Below, piece after piece: positions 1-5,723 of a stretch of DNA of 7,867 nt; the first letter of the stretch is position 1, and each line of letters opens with the position of its first letter. The notes under the pieces were generated by a model. The model saw nothing but the letters and a program-made list of their open reading frames with translations, searched no databases and was not told the DNA's origin. This DNA is from Coriobacteriaceae bacterium (GTDB taxonomy: Bacteria; Actinomycetota; Coriobacteriia; Coriobacteriales; UBA8131), in contig JAAYYH010000008.1 of the NCBI GenBank assembly GCA_012515495.1, forward strand, positions 1-7,867, read 5' to 3'. The position numbers and the translations under genes were made by a program.

Positions 1-1
1 T

Positions 2-223
2 CAGCGGGCAAGCTTAACTTATGAAGTCGATCCGAGAGTCATTCACTGTGAGCATGGCTGGTGGTTCCCGGAGCAGACTGGTGAATGGCCCAACCTCTAT
101 GGTCCATTCAAAGCAAATCCCAACAACCTAATTCCACACGAAATAATAGGAACTTCCGGTTACGGCGCGAATTATAAGAGCGTTATCGCAAAGATTCGCA
201 AGATTGATGGATTGGATTCCTAG
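2..223 (+). CDS. Molybdopterin-dependent oxidoreductase, C-terminal end (partial)
   Basis: Only the last 73 residues are in the window; the gene enters from the left in frame 2 and ends at TAG 221-223. The visible part contains DPRVIHCEHGWWFPE, then NLYGPFKANPNNLIP and GYGANYKSVIAKIRK. This pattern (a His/Gly/Trp-Trp-Phe-Pro segment, then Asn-Asn-Leu, then a closing Gly-Tyr-Gly and a basic end) is typical of the molybdopterin-dinucleotide-binding C-terminal domain of bis-MGD enzymes in the DMSO reductase superfamily, such as acetylene hydratase-like and anaerobic dehydrogenase or dehydroxylase catalytic subunits. The substrate cannot be told from this fragment. The Fe-S subunit gene starts 22 nt downstream, so the two probably form a complex. 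The location (cytoplasm or exported) cannot be judged because the N-terminus is missing. Confidence 0.85.
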   Translation, partial: QRASLTYEVDPRVIHCEHGWWFPEQTGEWPNLYGPFKANPNNLIPHEIIGTSGYGANYKSVIAKIRKIDGLDS

Positions 224-245
224 GGAAGCACAGAAGGAGAATACG

Positions 246-578
246 ATGTCAAAATATGCTCTGGTTATAGACTATAAATACTGTACTGGTTGTCATACCT
301 GCGAAGTTGCTTGTCGCAAGGAAAAGAATATTCCTATTGAAGAATATGGTATTAAGGTGATTAGGCAAGGTCCAATCAAGCTCGGTGGCAAATGGATGTA
401 TGATTTTGTTCCAATTCCTTCAAACTTATGCGATGTTTGCACGGACCGGATTGAAATCGGGAAGGATCCCGCATGCGTACAGCACTGCCTCTCAGCCTGC
501 ATGTCGGCGGTTCCAGTTGAACAGATTGGTGCCCACATTGTTGACAAAGGTGAAAAAGTAGCGTGTTTCATCCCGTAA
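246..578 (+). CDS. Short 4Fe-4S dicluster electron-transfer subunit of the molybdoenzyme
   Basis: A 110-aa protein starting MSKYALVIDYKYCTGC. ATG 246 is chosen because AAGGAGA at 234-240 lies 5 nt upstream; an in-frame ATG at 204 would overlap the upstream gene and lacks a good site. Two cysteine groups are visible: C13-x2-C16-x2-C19-x3-C23 and C62-x2-C65-x11-C77-x3-C81, with an extra C85. These match the first and last Cys motifs of the DmsB/NrfC-type ferredoxin subunits; the two central motifs of the four-cluster proteins are absent. It is therefore expected to hold two [4Fe-4S] clusters and pass electrons to or from the molybdoenzyme encoded just upstream. No signal peptide or membrane segment is seen. 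The C-terminal VACFIP looks like a natural end, so I regard it as full length for a short family. Confidence 0.9.
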   Translation: MSKYALVIDYKYCTGCHTCEVACRKEKNIPIEEYGIKVIRQGPIKLGGKWMYDFVPIPSNLCDVCTDRIEIGKDPACVQHCLSACMSAVPVEQIGAHIVDKGEKVACFIP

Positions 579-668
579 ATATTCCTGTTCCGAAAGCATT
601 CTGGGAATGTGTCAATTGCCCAGTGATGTACCTTGGGATTGATGGTAGCCAGCTTAAAGGAGAACACA

Positions 669-899
669 ATGTGTTTTAGACCTGCCGGTATAAGTGCGTC
701 AGTAAAATGGCCAAAATGTGAGAAAAAAGTGAACGAGGTCATGGGAAACATCCCCAACATCTGTCCCTTTTGTGAAGAGGATCTAACGGAGGCAATAGCT
801 GAGATTAGAAATGGATCCACCCGCCCAATTCCAGCCGCTCCCAAGACGCCAACATCTCCTCCAGCTCTGGTCAAACCGCCAAACAATAGTAAACAATGA
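669..899 (+). CDS. Small MCFRP-type zinc-ribbon-like protein with Pro-rich tail
   Basis: A 76-aa protein beginning MCFRPAGIS. ATG 669 is chosen over the in-frame ATGs at 633 and 642 because AAAGGAGAA at 656-664 sits at good distance and the MCFRP N-terminus is one I recall for small proteins beside anaerobic molybdoenzymes. After the N-terminus comes a zinc-ribbon-like core with W14-P-K-C17 and C32-P-F-C35. The expected CPxC...CPxC pair has Trp at the first cysteine position (TGG at 708-710). From about residue 51 the tail is rich in Pro, Ala and Lys and probably disordered. The role is unknown; its position 90 nt behind the Fe-S subunit suggests an accessory or maturation function for the molybdoenzyme. 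No signal peptide or transmembrane segment is visible. The call rests on remembered family resemblance, not on a search. Confidence 0.75.
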   Translation: MCFRPAGISASVKWPKCEKKVNEVMGNIPNICPFCEEDLTEAIAEIRNGSTRPIPAAPKTPTSPPALVKPPNNSKQ

Positions 900-1004
900 G
901 TGCAATCATCCAGCTAGAAAGTGCTTGTATGTGAGGCAATAATATTTGATTCAATTCACTATGAGATTAGCTAGAGAATTGATTAATTGCATGAAAGGAT
1001 AAGC
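900..1004 (+). other. AT-rich intergenic stretch with imperfect inverted repeat
   Basis: This is the gap between the MCFRP gene and the 53-aa ORF. It holds an imperfect inverted repeat: TCAATTC at 951-957 pairs with GAATTGA at 976-982, and outside it GCAAT at 936-940 pairs with ATTGC at 986-990. The inner stem is 7 bp around an 18-nt loop; the outer arms are of unequal spacing (10 nt against 3 nt), so a continuous stem would need a bulge. No T-run follows, so it is not a canonical terminator. It could be an operator, an RNA processing or stability element, or chance in AT-rich DNA. I see no convincing sigma-70 promoter here. Confidence 0.3.
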
Positions 1005-1166
1005 ATGATTGAAGATAAGGATATACAAGAACTCAGTACAGAAGAATTGATTGCTTTATATGAAAAATATAGCAGTACTCCTTCAAATCCTTTGTCATCT
1101 TTCATGGCAAGTAAGATTAGGAAAGAGCTCGAGAGTCGCGGTGTGCCTCTTGGCAAACAAGGATAA
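1005..1166 (+). CDS. Small hypothetical protein, 53 aa
   Basis: The open frame runs from ATG 1005 to TAA 1164-1166. AAAGGAT at 994-1000 lies a few bases upstream and gives a good ribosome binding site. The product starts MIEDKDIQELSTEELIALYE, an acidic and probably helical segment, and continues through a Ser/Pro-rich turn (about residues 23-32) into a basic helix (KIRKELESRG, about 37-46). It has no cysteines, signal peptide or membrane segment. I do not recognise the family. The Shine-Dalgarno sequence, helical pattern and placement behind the molybdoenzyme cassette argue that it is real; function cannot be assigned. It could be a small partner protein or the remnant of a larger gene. Confidence 0.6.
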   Translation: MIEDKDIQELSTEELIALYEKYSSTPSNPLSSFMASKIRKELESRGVPLGKQG

Positions 1167-1168
1167 TC

Positions 1169-1231
1169 ATGTATGAGACATCAGCTCTCGACATGGTTGA
1201 TGACAAAAGTTTGGTCTACCTCAAGTATTAA
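1169..1231 (+). CDS. Possible 20-aa ORF or gene remnant
   Basis: The frame starts at ATG 1169, two bases after the stop of the 53-aa ORF, and ends with TAA 1229-1231. AAGGAT at 1159-1164 gives a plausible ribosome binding site that includes the first base of the preceding stop. The predicted product, MYETSALDMVDDKSLVYLKY, has a pattern loosely like the first part of the 53-aa protein (acidic residues, then Leu-x-x-Leu/Tyr and Lys-Tyr). It may be the start of a paralogue cut short where the glpK end begins, a genuine tiny gene, or chance. Its stop overlaps the glpK stop in the palindrome TTAA at 1228-1231. Confidence 0.25.
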   Translation: MYETSALDMVDDKSLVYLKY

Positions 1232-2721
1232 TACAGAGTGCGTCTAATCGCGTCTGCCCATCCCTGAAGCGCCTTCCAGCGCATTTCATCGTCAACTTCA
1301 GGGTGAAAAATGCGACTTTTCGCACTCAGTTCTTCCAAGCAAGAGACGTCTTGCCAAAAACCGCTGGATAATCCAGCAAGAAACGCCGCGCCCAAGGCAG
1401 TGCTTTCGATATTTGTGGGTCTGGCCAGAGGTACCTGTAGCAGATTGCTTTGGAACTGCATCAGGAAGTCATTACGGCTGGCGCCGCCATCTGCCTTTAA
1501 TGCTTCCAGCTTGAAGTGCGCATCTTCCTCCATCGCAGAGACCAGATCGTAGACCTGAAAAGCCATCGATTCAAGTGCAGCTCTGACAATGTGTGCCTTG
1601 CGTGTACCTCGGGTAAGTCCATAGATCAGGCCTCTGGCCTCTGGATCCCAGTACGGTGCGCCCAAACCGGTGAAGGCAGGGACGATATAGACCCCCGCAG
1701 TGTCGTTGACCGAACAAGCCATCTGTTCGGTCTGCTCGGCTGATCTTACGATTCCCAGCTCGTCCCGTAGCCATTGGATTAAGGCCCCTGCGACGAAGAC
1801 ACTGCCCTCCAGCGCATACTGGGTGTGTTTTGTTCCAGGAGGAGATGCTGCTATGGTGGTTATCAGGCGATGCGATGATTCAATAGCTTCAAAGCCGGTA
1901 TGCATCAACAGGAAGCACCCCGTGCCATAGGTGTTCTTGGCTTGACCCGGCTTGAAGCAACACTGGCCAAAAAGAGCAGCTTGCTGATCGCCAACTACTC
2001 CGCATATCGGGATTCCGGCTGGAATGCCAGAATGTGCAGTCTGTCCAAAAACACTCGAGGATGGTCTTACCTCTGGCATCATTGAAACTGGGATATCAAA
2101 GAGCTCCAACAACCAATCATCCCACCCACCTTCATGGATGTTATAGAGCATCGTTCTGCTGGCATTGGTCACATCGGTAGCGTGAACCTCACCTCTGGTC
2201 AAAGACCAAAGCAGCCATGTGTCGATGGTGCCAAATGCCAGTCTGTTTGCTCGGGCAGCTTCTCTGGCGCCGGGAGTGTTGTCTAGCAACCAGCGTATTT
2301 TGCTGACAGAGAAGTAGGCATCGGGTATCAACCCAGTCTTCGCGTTGATTGTCTTGGCGATTGCCGGGTCAGCGGAAAGTTCGGCGACCGCATCCGCGGT
2401 GCGGCGACATTGCCAGACTATGGCGTTAGCGATAGGGATACCGGTTTGACGATCCCAAACCACGGTAGTCTCCCGCTGGTTAGTGATCCCAATGCAATCA
2501 ATCTGAGACGGCTCGATCTTTTTCGAGACCATCAAGTTGATCAGCGCACTGATCTGCGTGGAGAGGATCTCCTGTGGATCGTGTTCTACCCAGCCAGGCT
2601 GAGGATAGAGCTGTTTGAAGGGAAACTGGGCCATACCGCAGATAGTTCCCGTACGATCAACCAGTACGGCTCGCGAACTGGTTGTACCTTGATCCAGCGC
2701 AATCACGAATCGCTCTGCCAT
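1228..2721 (-). CDS. glpK: Glycerol kinase
   Basis: The 497-aa product phosphorylates glycerol with ATP to sn-glycerol-3-phosphate in the cytoplasm. It is a full-length FGGY-family kinase. Near the N-terminus is ALDQGTTSSR (D10, T13/T14, R17) for phosphate binding. Glycerol-site residues are R83-E84 in NQRET, W103, Y136 and the catalytic-base Asp D245 in GVVGDQQAALFGQ. The C-terminal ATPase part has GTGCF, YWDPEARGLIYGLTRGT and LKADGGASRNDFLMQ. ATG 2721 matches the usual start spacing before DQGTTSSR; a GTG at 2733 is possible and has GGAGAGG upstream. The segment before D245 reads GQTAHSGIPAGIPICG, so the GGKGGTRIP loop that binds the inhibitor fructose-1,6-bisphosphate in the E. coli enzyme is not present. 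It lies 34 nt behind the MarR gene as last gene of the fab string; no glpF or glpD is in view. Confidence 0.96.
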   Translation of the reverse strand: MAERFVIALDQGTTSSRAVLVDRTGTICGMAQFPFKQLYPQPGWVEHDPQEILSTQISALINLMVSKKIEPSQIDCIGITNQRETTVVWDRQTGIPIANAIVWQCRRTADAVAELSADPAIAKTINAKTGLIPDAYFSVSKIRWLLDNTPGAREAARANRLAFGTIDTWLLWSLTRGEVHATDVTNASRTMLYNIHEGGWDDWLLELFDIPVSMMPEVRPSSSVFGQTAHSGIPAGIPICGVVGDQQAALFGQCCFKPGQAKNTYGTGCFLLMHTGFEAIESSHRLITTIAASPPGTKHTQYALEGSVFVAGALIQWLRDELGIVRSAEQTEQMACSVNDTAGVYIVPAFTGLGAPYWDPEARGLIYGLTRGTRKAHIVRAALESMAFQVYDLVSAMEEDAHFKLEALKADGGASRNDFLMQFQSNLLQVPLARPTNIESTALGAAFLAGLSSGFWQDVSCLEELSAKSRIFHPEVDDEMRWKALQGWADAIRRTLY

Positions 2722-2755
2722 CTGTTCGCGCACCTCGCCTCTCCACGCTTAGCTT

Positions 2756-3214
2756 CTAGGCTCTATCATAATGTGGAACCTCGGACATCAGTTCAGTGGA
2801 GATCTCATTAAGCATCCGTTTGAGCGTGTTGACGTCCTCCGCTGAGAAATGTCCCTCGATGCGCTGGATAACGGTATCGACGTAATTGATATTGAAACTC
2901 AGGTATTCGAAGAAGCGTTCTGTGACTACCAGGCGATACTCGCGACGATCTTTCTTGGAGCGCTCTTTAGTCAGGTACCCCTTCTTCTCCAGACTCTGAA
3001 CCTTGTAGGTGGCATTTGCTAAAGAGATGTCTACAAAGTTCGCGAACTCGCTGATTGTGGGCGTGCCCAAAGCATGGATCACCTCGATGCAAAAGGTCTC
3101 TACAGCCGTCAGTGATGCTTCGCGGGTTTCAAAACGATTGAAGATGCGACTGTAGAATTGTAGTTTGAATTTCGTATAGACCTCTACGAACAGTTGTTCC
3201 AATGCTTTGTCCAT
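2756..3214 (-). CDS. MarR-family transcriptional regulator, FabT-like
   Basis: A 152-aa winged-helix DNA-binding protein. ATG 3214 follows AGGGAG by about 6 nt and lies 13 nt behind the fabZ stop. The centre shows a MarR helix-turn-helix: LGTPTISEFANFVDIS (about 49-64), a recognition helix ANATYKVQSLEKKGYL (about 66-81), and a charged wing ERSKKDRREYRL (about 84-95) with the MarR-type Asp-Arg-Arg. The flanking helices should form the dimer interface. The GTPTISEFA...NATYK...L.KKGY pattern resembles FabT, the acyl-ACP-assisted repressor of fatty acid synthesis in streptococci and enterococci, as I recall that family. Its place between fabZ and glpK suggests it controls this operon, perhaps with acyl-ACP or acyl phosphate as effector. 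The ligand is an inference, and general MarR membership is more secure than the FabT assignment. Confidence 0.85.
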   Translation of the reverse strand: MDKALEQLFVEVYTKFKLQFYSRIFNRFETREASLTAVETFCIEVIHALGTPTISEFANFVDISLANATYKVQSLEKKGYLTKERSKKDRREYRLVVTERFFEYLSFNINYVDTVIQRIEGHFSAEDVNTLKRMLNEISTELMSEVPHYDRA

Positions 3215-3227
3215 CTTCTACTCCCTG

Positions 3228-3698
3228 CTATCTGCTCGTTTCGGTGCCAACTTCCTGTATCACAAATGATAGCTCAGCTTTGCAGGCGATGCAGCCGTTG
3301 ACTGTGGCCAAACCTTGCCCAAATCCAACGGGACCCCTGCGTTTGGTTAGCGTACACTCCAGTTCCAGCACATCTCCAGGCACGACTTTACTCTTAAAGC
3401 GCGCCTCCTTAACCCCACCGAAAAGGGCGATCTTGGCGTGGTTCTCGGGCAGACTCAGTAGGGCGACTGCGCCTGTCTGAGCCAGCGCCTCGAGGATCAG
3501 TACTCCTGGCATGATAGGTTGATTGGGAAAATGTCCCGAGAAGAACCACTCGCTGATTGAGACGCATTTGATTGCCTTTGCCCATTCTCCCGGATGATAA
3601 TCGATTATCCGATCGATGAGCAGGAACGGTGGACGATGCGGCAGGATCGCCTTGATCTGCTCGATATCAAGTCCATTCATGGTTGGGCTCTCACTCAT
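3228..3698 (-). CDS. fabZ: 3-hydroxyacyl-[acyl-carrier-protein] dehydratase FabZ
   Basis: The product removes water from 3-hydroxyacyl-ACP to give trans-2-enoyl-ACP in the fatty acid elongation cycle. It is 156 aa, slightly longer than usual because of a short N-terminal extension before LDIEQIKAILPHRPPFLLID, the typical FabZ opening. The hot-dog fold catalytic pair is visible: H56 in SGHFPNQPIMPG and E70 in LILEALAQTGA. ATG 3698 overlaps the fabF stop by 8 nt; an in-frame ATG at 3680 would give 150 aa with a 10-nt gap, and both have only weak ribosome binding sites. Translational coupling to fabF is likely. FabA-type isomerase activity cannot be excluded, but length and motifs fit FabZ. Confidence 0.95.
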   Translation of the reverse strand: MSESPTMNGLDIEQIKAILPHRPPFLLIDRIIDYHPGEWAKAIKCVSISEWFFSGHFPNQPIMPGVLILEALAQTGAVALLSLPENHAKIALFGGVKEARFKSKVVPGDVLELECTLTKRRGPVGFGQGLATVNGCIACKAELSFVIQEVGTETSR

Positions 3699-4920
3699 GA
3701 GCGATCACCACCAGACTAGCGTTGTGTCCACCAAAGCCAAAGGAGTTCGAAAGAGCTGCCCTTACTGCGGTATTGCGCCCAGATCCGGGCACAACATCGA
3801 GATTGCATTCAGGATCAGCGACACGATAATTTATCGTGGCTGGGATAAAACCACGATAAATTGATAAGGCGCAGGTTATAGCTTCAACTGCTCCGGAAGC
3901 ACCTAACAGATGCCCCGTCATGGATTTGGTTGAGCTGACGGGGACGGAAGTGCCAGGTCCAAACACAGCGTGGACAGCTGTTGCCTCACTTTTATCGTTC
4001 AGGGGAGTTGATGTGCCATGCGCGTTGATATAGTCGATATCATCTGGCGAGAGATCAGCATCGGCCAGTGCTTCCCGCATGGCTCGTATAGCTCCATTGG
4101 CTTCTGGATCGGGAGCAGTGATGTGGTAGGCGTCGCAAGTAGCACCGAAACCTCGGATCTCGGCATAGATTAGAGCACCCCTAGCTCGGGCATGCTCATA
4201 CTCTTCGAGGACCAGCATGCCTGCGCCTTCTCCCATCACAAAACCGCTGCGCTCAGCATCAAAGGGGATTGAGGCGCGTAAAGGATCATCGCCAAGGTGT
4301 AAGGCTTGCATGGCGGTGAAGCCACCAACTGCCAAAGGTAGGACACTGGCTTCCGATCCACCGCACAACACGATATCGGAATAACCGTGACGGATGTGTC
4401 GCATCGCTTCTCCAACTGCATGGGCGCTGCTGGCACAGGCAGTAACGATGCATGAGCAATCGCCCTTGAAGCCACTTTCGATAGCTATCCGTCCAGCTGA
4501 TATGTTCGCGATGGTCATGGGGATGTAAAAGGGTGAGATCTTATCGAAACCACGCTTCAGGCCGCGTTCGTATTCGCGCACGGTGGTTGCCAAGCCACCA
4601 ATACCGCTGGAAATCAGTACGCTCGCCCGATTCATGTCGCTATCAGAGGCATTGATGCCGCTATCAACCAAGGCTTCACGCGCAGCAATCACGGCCAGCT
4701 GCGTGAAGCGGTCCATCTTGCGCGCTTCAGCGGGATTAAGGAGTGTTGTCAGGTCGGCTTTGACCTCACCGGCCAGTTTTGCTGCCTGTGCTTGGGTATC
4801 ATAGGCTGTGATCTGGCTAATTCCGCAGCTACCCATGCTGATACCTCGCCAGAACCCATCTATCGTTGTGCCAATAGGTGTTATTGCGCCCATTCCGGTT
4901 ACAACCACACGTTTATTCAT
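3691..4920 (-). CDS. fabF: 3-oxoacyl-[acyl-carrier-protein] synthase II FabF (KAS II)
   Basis: The product condenses malonyl-ACP with acyl-ACP, the elongation step. It is 409 aa, the normal size. ATG 4920 is chosen because a full AGGAGG lies 6 nt upstream; a GTG at 4926 in the same frame directly abuts that site and is unlikely. The protein opens MNKRVVVTGMGAITPIG. The thiolase-fold catalytic triad is complete: C162 in TACASSAHA, H301 in NAHGTSTPLND and H337 in SMTGHLLGASG, with K332 conserved. SNSFGFGGHN near the C-terminus is the usual Gly-rich loop. It follows fabG after 14 nt and overlaps fabZ by 8 nt. C-H-H residues and the GMGAITPIG start separate it from FabH. No second condensing enzyme of the FabB type is in the window. 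Confidence 0.97.
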   Translation of the reverse strand: MNKRVVVTGMGAITPIGTTIDGFWRGISMGSCGISQITAYDTQAQAAKLAGEVKADLTTLLNPAEARKMDRFTQLAVIAAREALVDSGINASDSDMNRASVLISSGIGGLATTVREYERGLKRGFDKISPFYIPMTIANISAGRIAIESGFKGDCSCIVTACASSAHAVGEAMRHIRHGYSDIVLCGGSEASVLPLAVGGFTAMQALHLGDDPLRASIPFDAERSGFVMGEGAGMLVLEEYEHARARGALIYAEIRGFGATCDAYHITAPDPEANGAIRAMREALADADLSPDDIDYINAHGTSTPLNDKSEATAVHAVFGPGTSVPVSSTKSMTGHLLGASGAVEAITCALSIYRGFIPATINYRVADPECNLDVVPGSGRNTAVRAALSNSFGFGGHNASLVVIAHE

Positions 4921-4926
4921 TATCAC

Positions 4927-4932
4927 CCTCCT
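4927..4932 (-). promoter_or_regulatory. Strong ribosome binding site of fabF
   Basis: On the - strand this reads AGGAGG, directly after the fabG stop codon (4935-4937) and 6 nt before ATG 4920. It is the strongest Shine-Dalgarno match in the gene string and fixes the fabF start. It suggests fabF is translated independently, unlike the overlapping fabD and fabG. Confidence 0.85.
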
Positions 4933-4934
4933 GC

Positions 4935-5723
4935 TTACGCTTGCATTGTCATTCCACCATCGATTGCGATTACCTGGCCAGTGATGTAGCTGGCCGCGTC
5001 ACTGCAGAGGAATGCCACAGTGGCCGCTACATCATCGGGCGTACCCAGTCTTTGCAGCGGTATCGACTCGAGCAGTTTCGCCCGGATTCTCTCATCCAGC
5101 GTTTCAGTCATCGACGTGTCGATATAACCGGGCGCTACCGCGTTGACAGTGACGCTGCGGCCAGCGAATTCCCTGGCCAAAGACTTGGTTAGACCGATGA
5201 CACCAGCTTTGCTCGCTGCGTAATTCGCTTGGCCTGTGTTCCCCGTGAGTCCAACTACACTACTGATGTTGATTATTCGTCCCCGGCGTCGCTTCAGCAT
5301 GGACCGCGAGGCAAGTTTACAGAGCAGGAACACAGCCCTGAGGTTCACATCCAGCACCGCGTCAAAGTCCTCAAGGCTCATGCGCATGATCAGGTTGTCC
5401 CGTGTGATGCCGGCATTATTGATGAGGATATCCGGCGAGCCAAGTGTGTCACAGACCTCTGAGTACAACCGTTCACACTCCGAGGCAGTAGCGATGTTTG
5501 CTTGGAGCGCGACGAATCGAGATGCATAATGACCGGCACTCAAGGCAGCGTTAACGCAGAGTTGCGCGGTTTCCTCAGCAGCGCTCTTGTCTCCAACGTA
5601 GCTGATAGCGATTGAGTAACCTTGGGTGGCCAACGTCAGACAGATCGATCGACCGATACCGCGACTACCACCAGTTACCAAAACGATCTGATGCTGAGAG
5701 AGGGATTCTGATGTAACAGTCAT
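4935..5723 (-). CDS. fabG: 3-oxoacyl-[acyl-carrier-protein] reductase FabG
   Basis: The product reduces 3-oxoacyl-ACP to 3-hydroxyacyl-ACP, normally with NADPH. It is a 262-aa short-chain dehydrogenase. The Rossmann nucleotide-binding motif TGGSRGIG is at 17-24 and NNAG at 102-105. The catalytic residues are N127, S155, Y168 and K172 in the segment NISSVVGLTGNTGQANYAASK. The PGYIDTSM and ITGQVIAIDGGMTM blocks are typical FabG. The N-terminus has about ten extra residues before the first strand, and there is a slightly long loop around 56-70. The start ATG overlaps the fabD stop in ATGA (5720-5723), with a GGAAG about 10 nt upstream, so it is probably coupled to fabD. Other SDR functions are possible in isolation, but the operon context makes FabG nearly certain. 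Confidence 0.96.
   Translation of the reverse strand: MTVTSESLSQHQIVLVTGGSRGIGRSICLTLATQGYSIAISYVGDKSAAEETAQLCVNAALSAGHYASRFVALQANIATASECERLYSEVCDTLGSPDILINNAGITRDNLIMRMSLEDFDAVLDVNLRAVFLLCKLASRSMLKRRRGRIINISSVVGLTGNTGQANYAASKAGVIGLTKSLAREFAGRSVTVNAVAPGYIDTSMTETLDERIRAKLLESIPLQRLGTPDDVAATVAFLCSDAASYITGQVIAIDGGMTMQA

Noticed and set aside
597..609. Short hairpin CATTC-TGG-GAATG after the Fe-S subunit stop.
   Set aside because: The stem is only 5 bp, there is no T-run and translation resumes at 669, so it is not a convincing terminator.
554..679. An open + frame between the Fe-S subunit and MCFRP gene, reading through NIPVPKAFWECVNCP.
   Set aside because: It has a Cys-x2-Cys but no start codon with a ribosome binding site, and it overlaps the MCFRP gene and its Shine-Dalgarno. 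The Fe-S subunit ends naturally at 578, so a frameshift extension is not supported.
293..886. A long - strand open frame (197 aa) opposite the Fe-S subunit and MCFRP genes.
   Set aside because: It is antisense to two genes with clear motifs and ribosome binding sites, and its translation shows no recognisable domain.
1170..1200. Possible convergent terminator (CATGT...ACATG and GAGA...TCTC arms).
   Set aside because: Stems are 4-5 bp and there is no T-run on either strand.
2410..2811. A + strand open frame of 133 aa across the start of glpK and the marR end.
   Set aside because: It is a shadow of the glpK and marR coding frames with no family resemblance.
3160..3175. AGTTTGAATTTC, resembling one half of a FabT-type TTTGA...TCAAA box.
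   Set aside because: The other half is missing and it lies inside the marR coding sequence, so it is most likely chance.
4236..4475. A second - strand open frame inside fabF.
   Set aside because: It lies out of frame within the fabF coding sequence, whose catalytic motifs are intact throughout.
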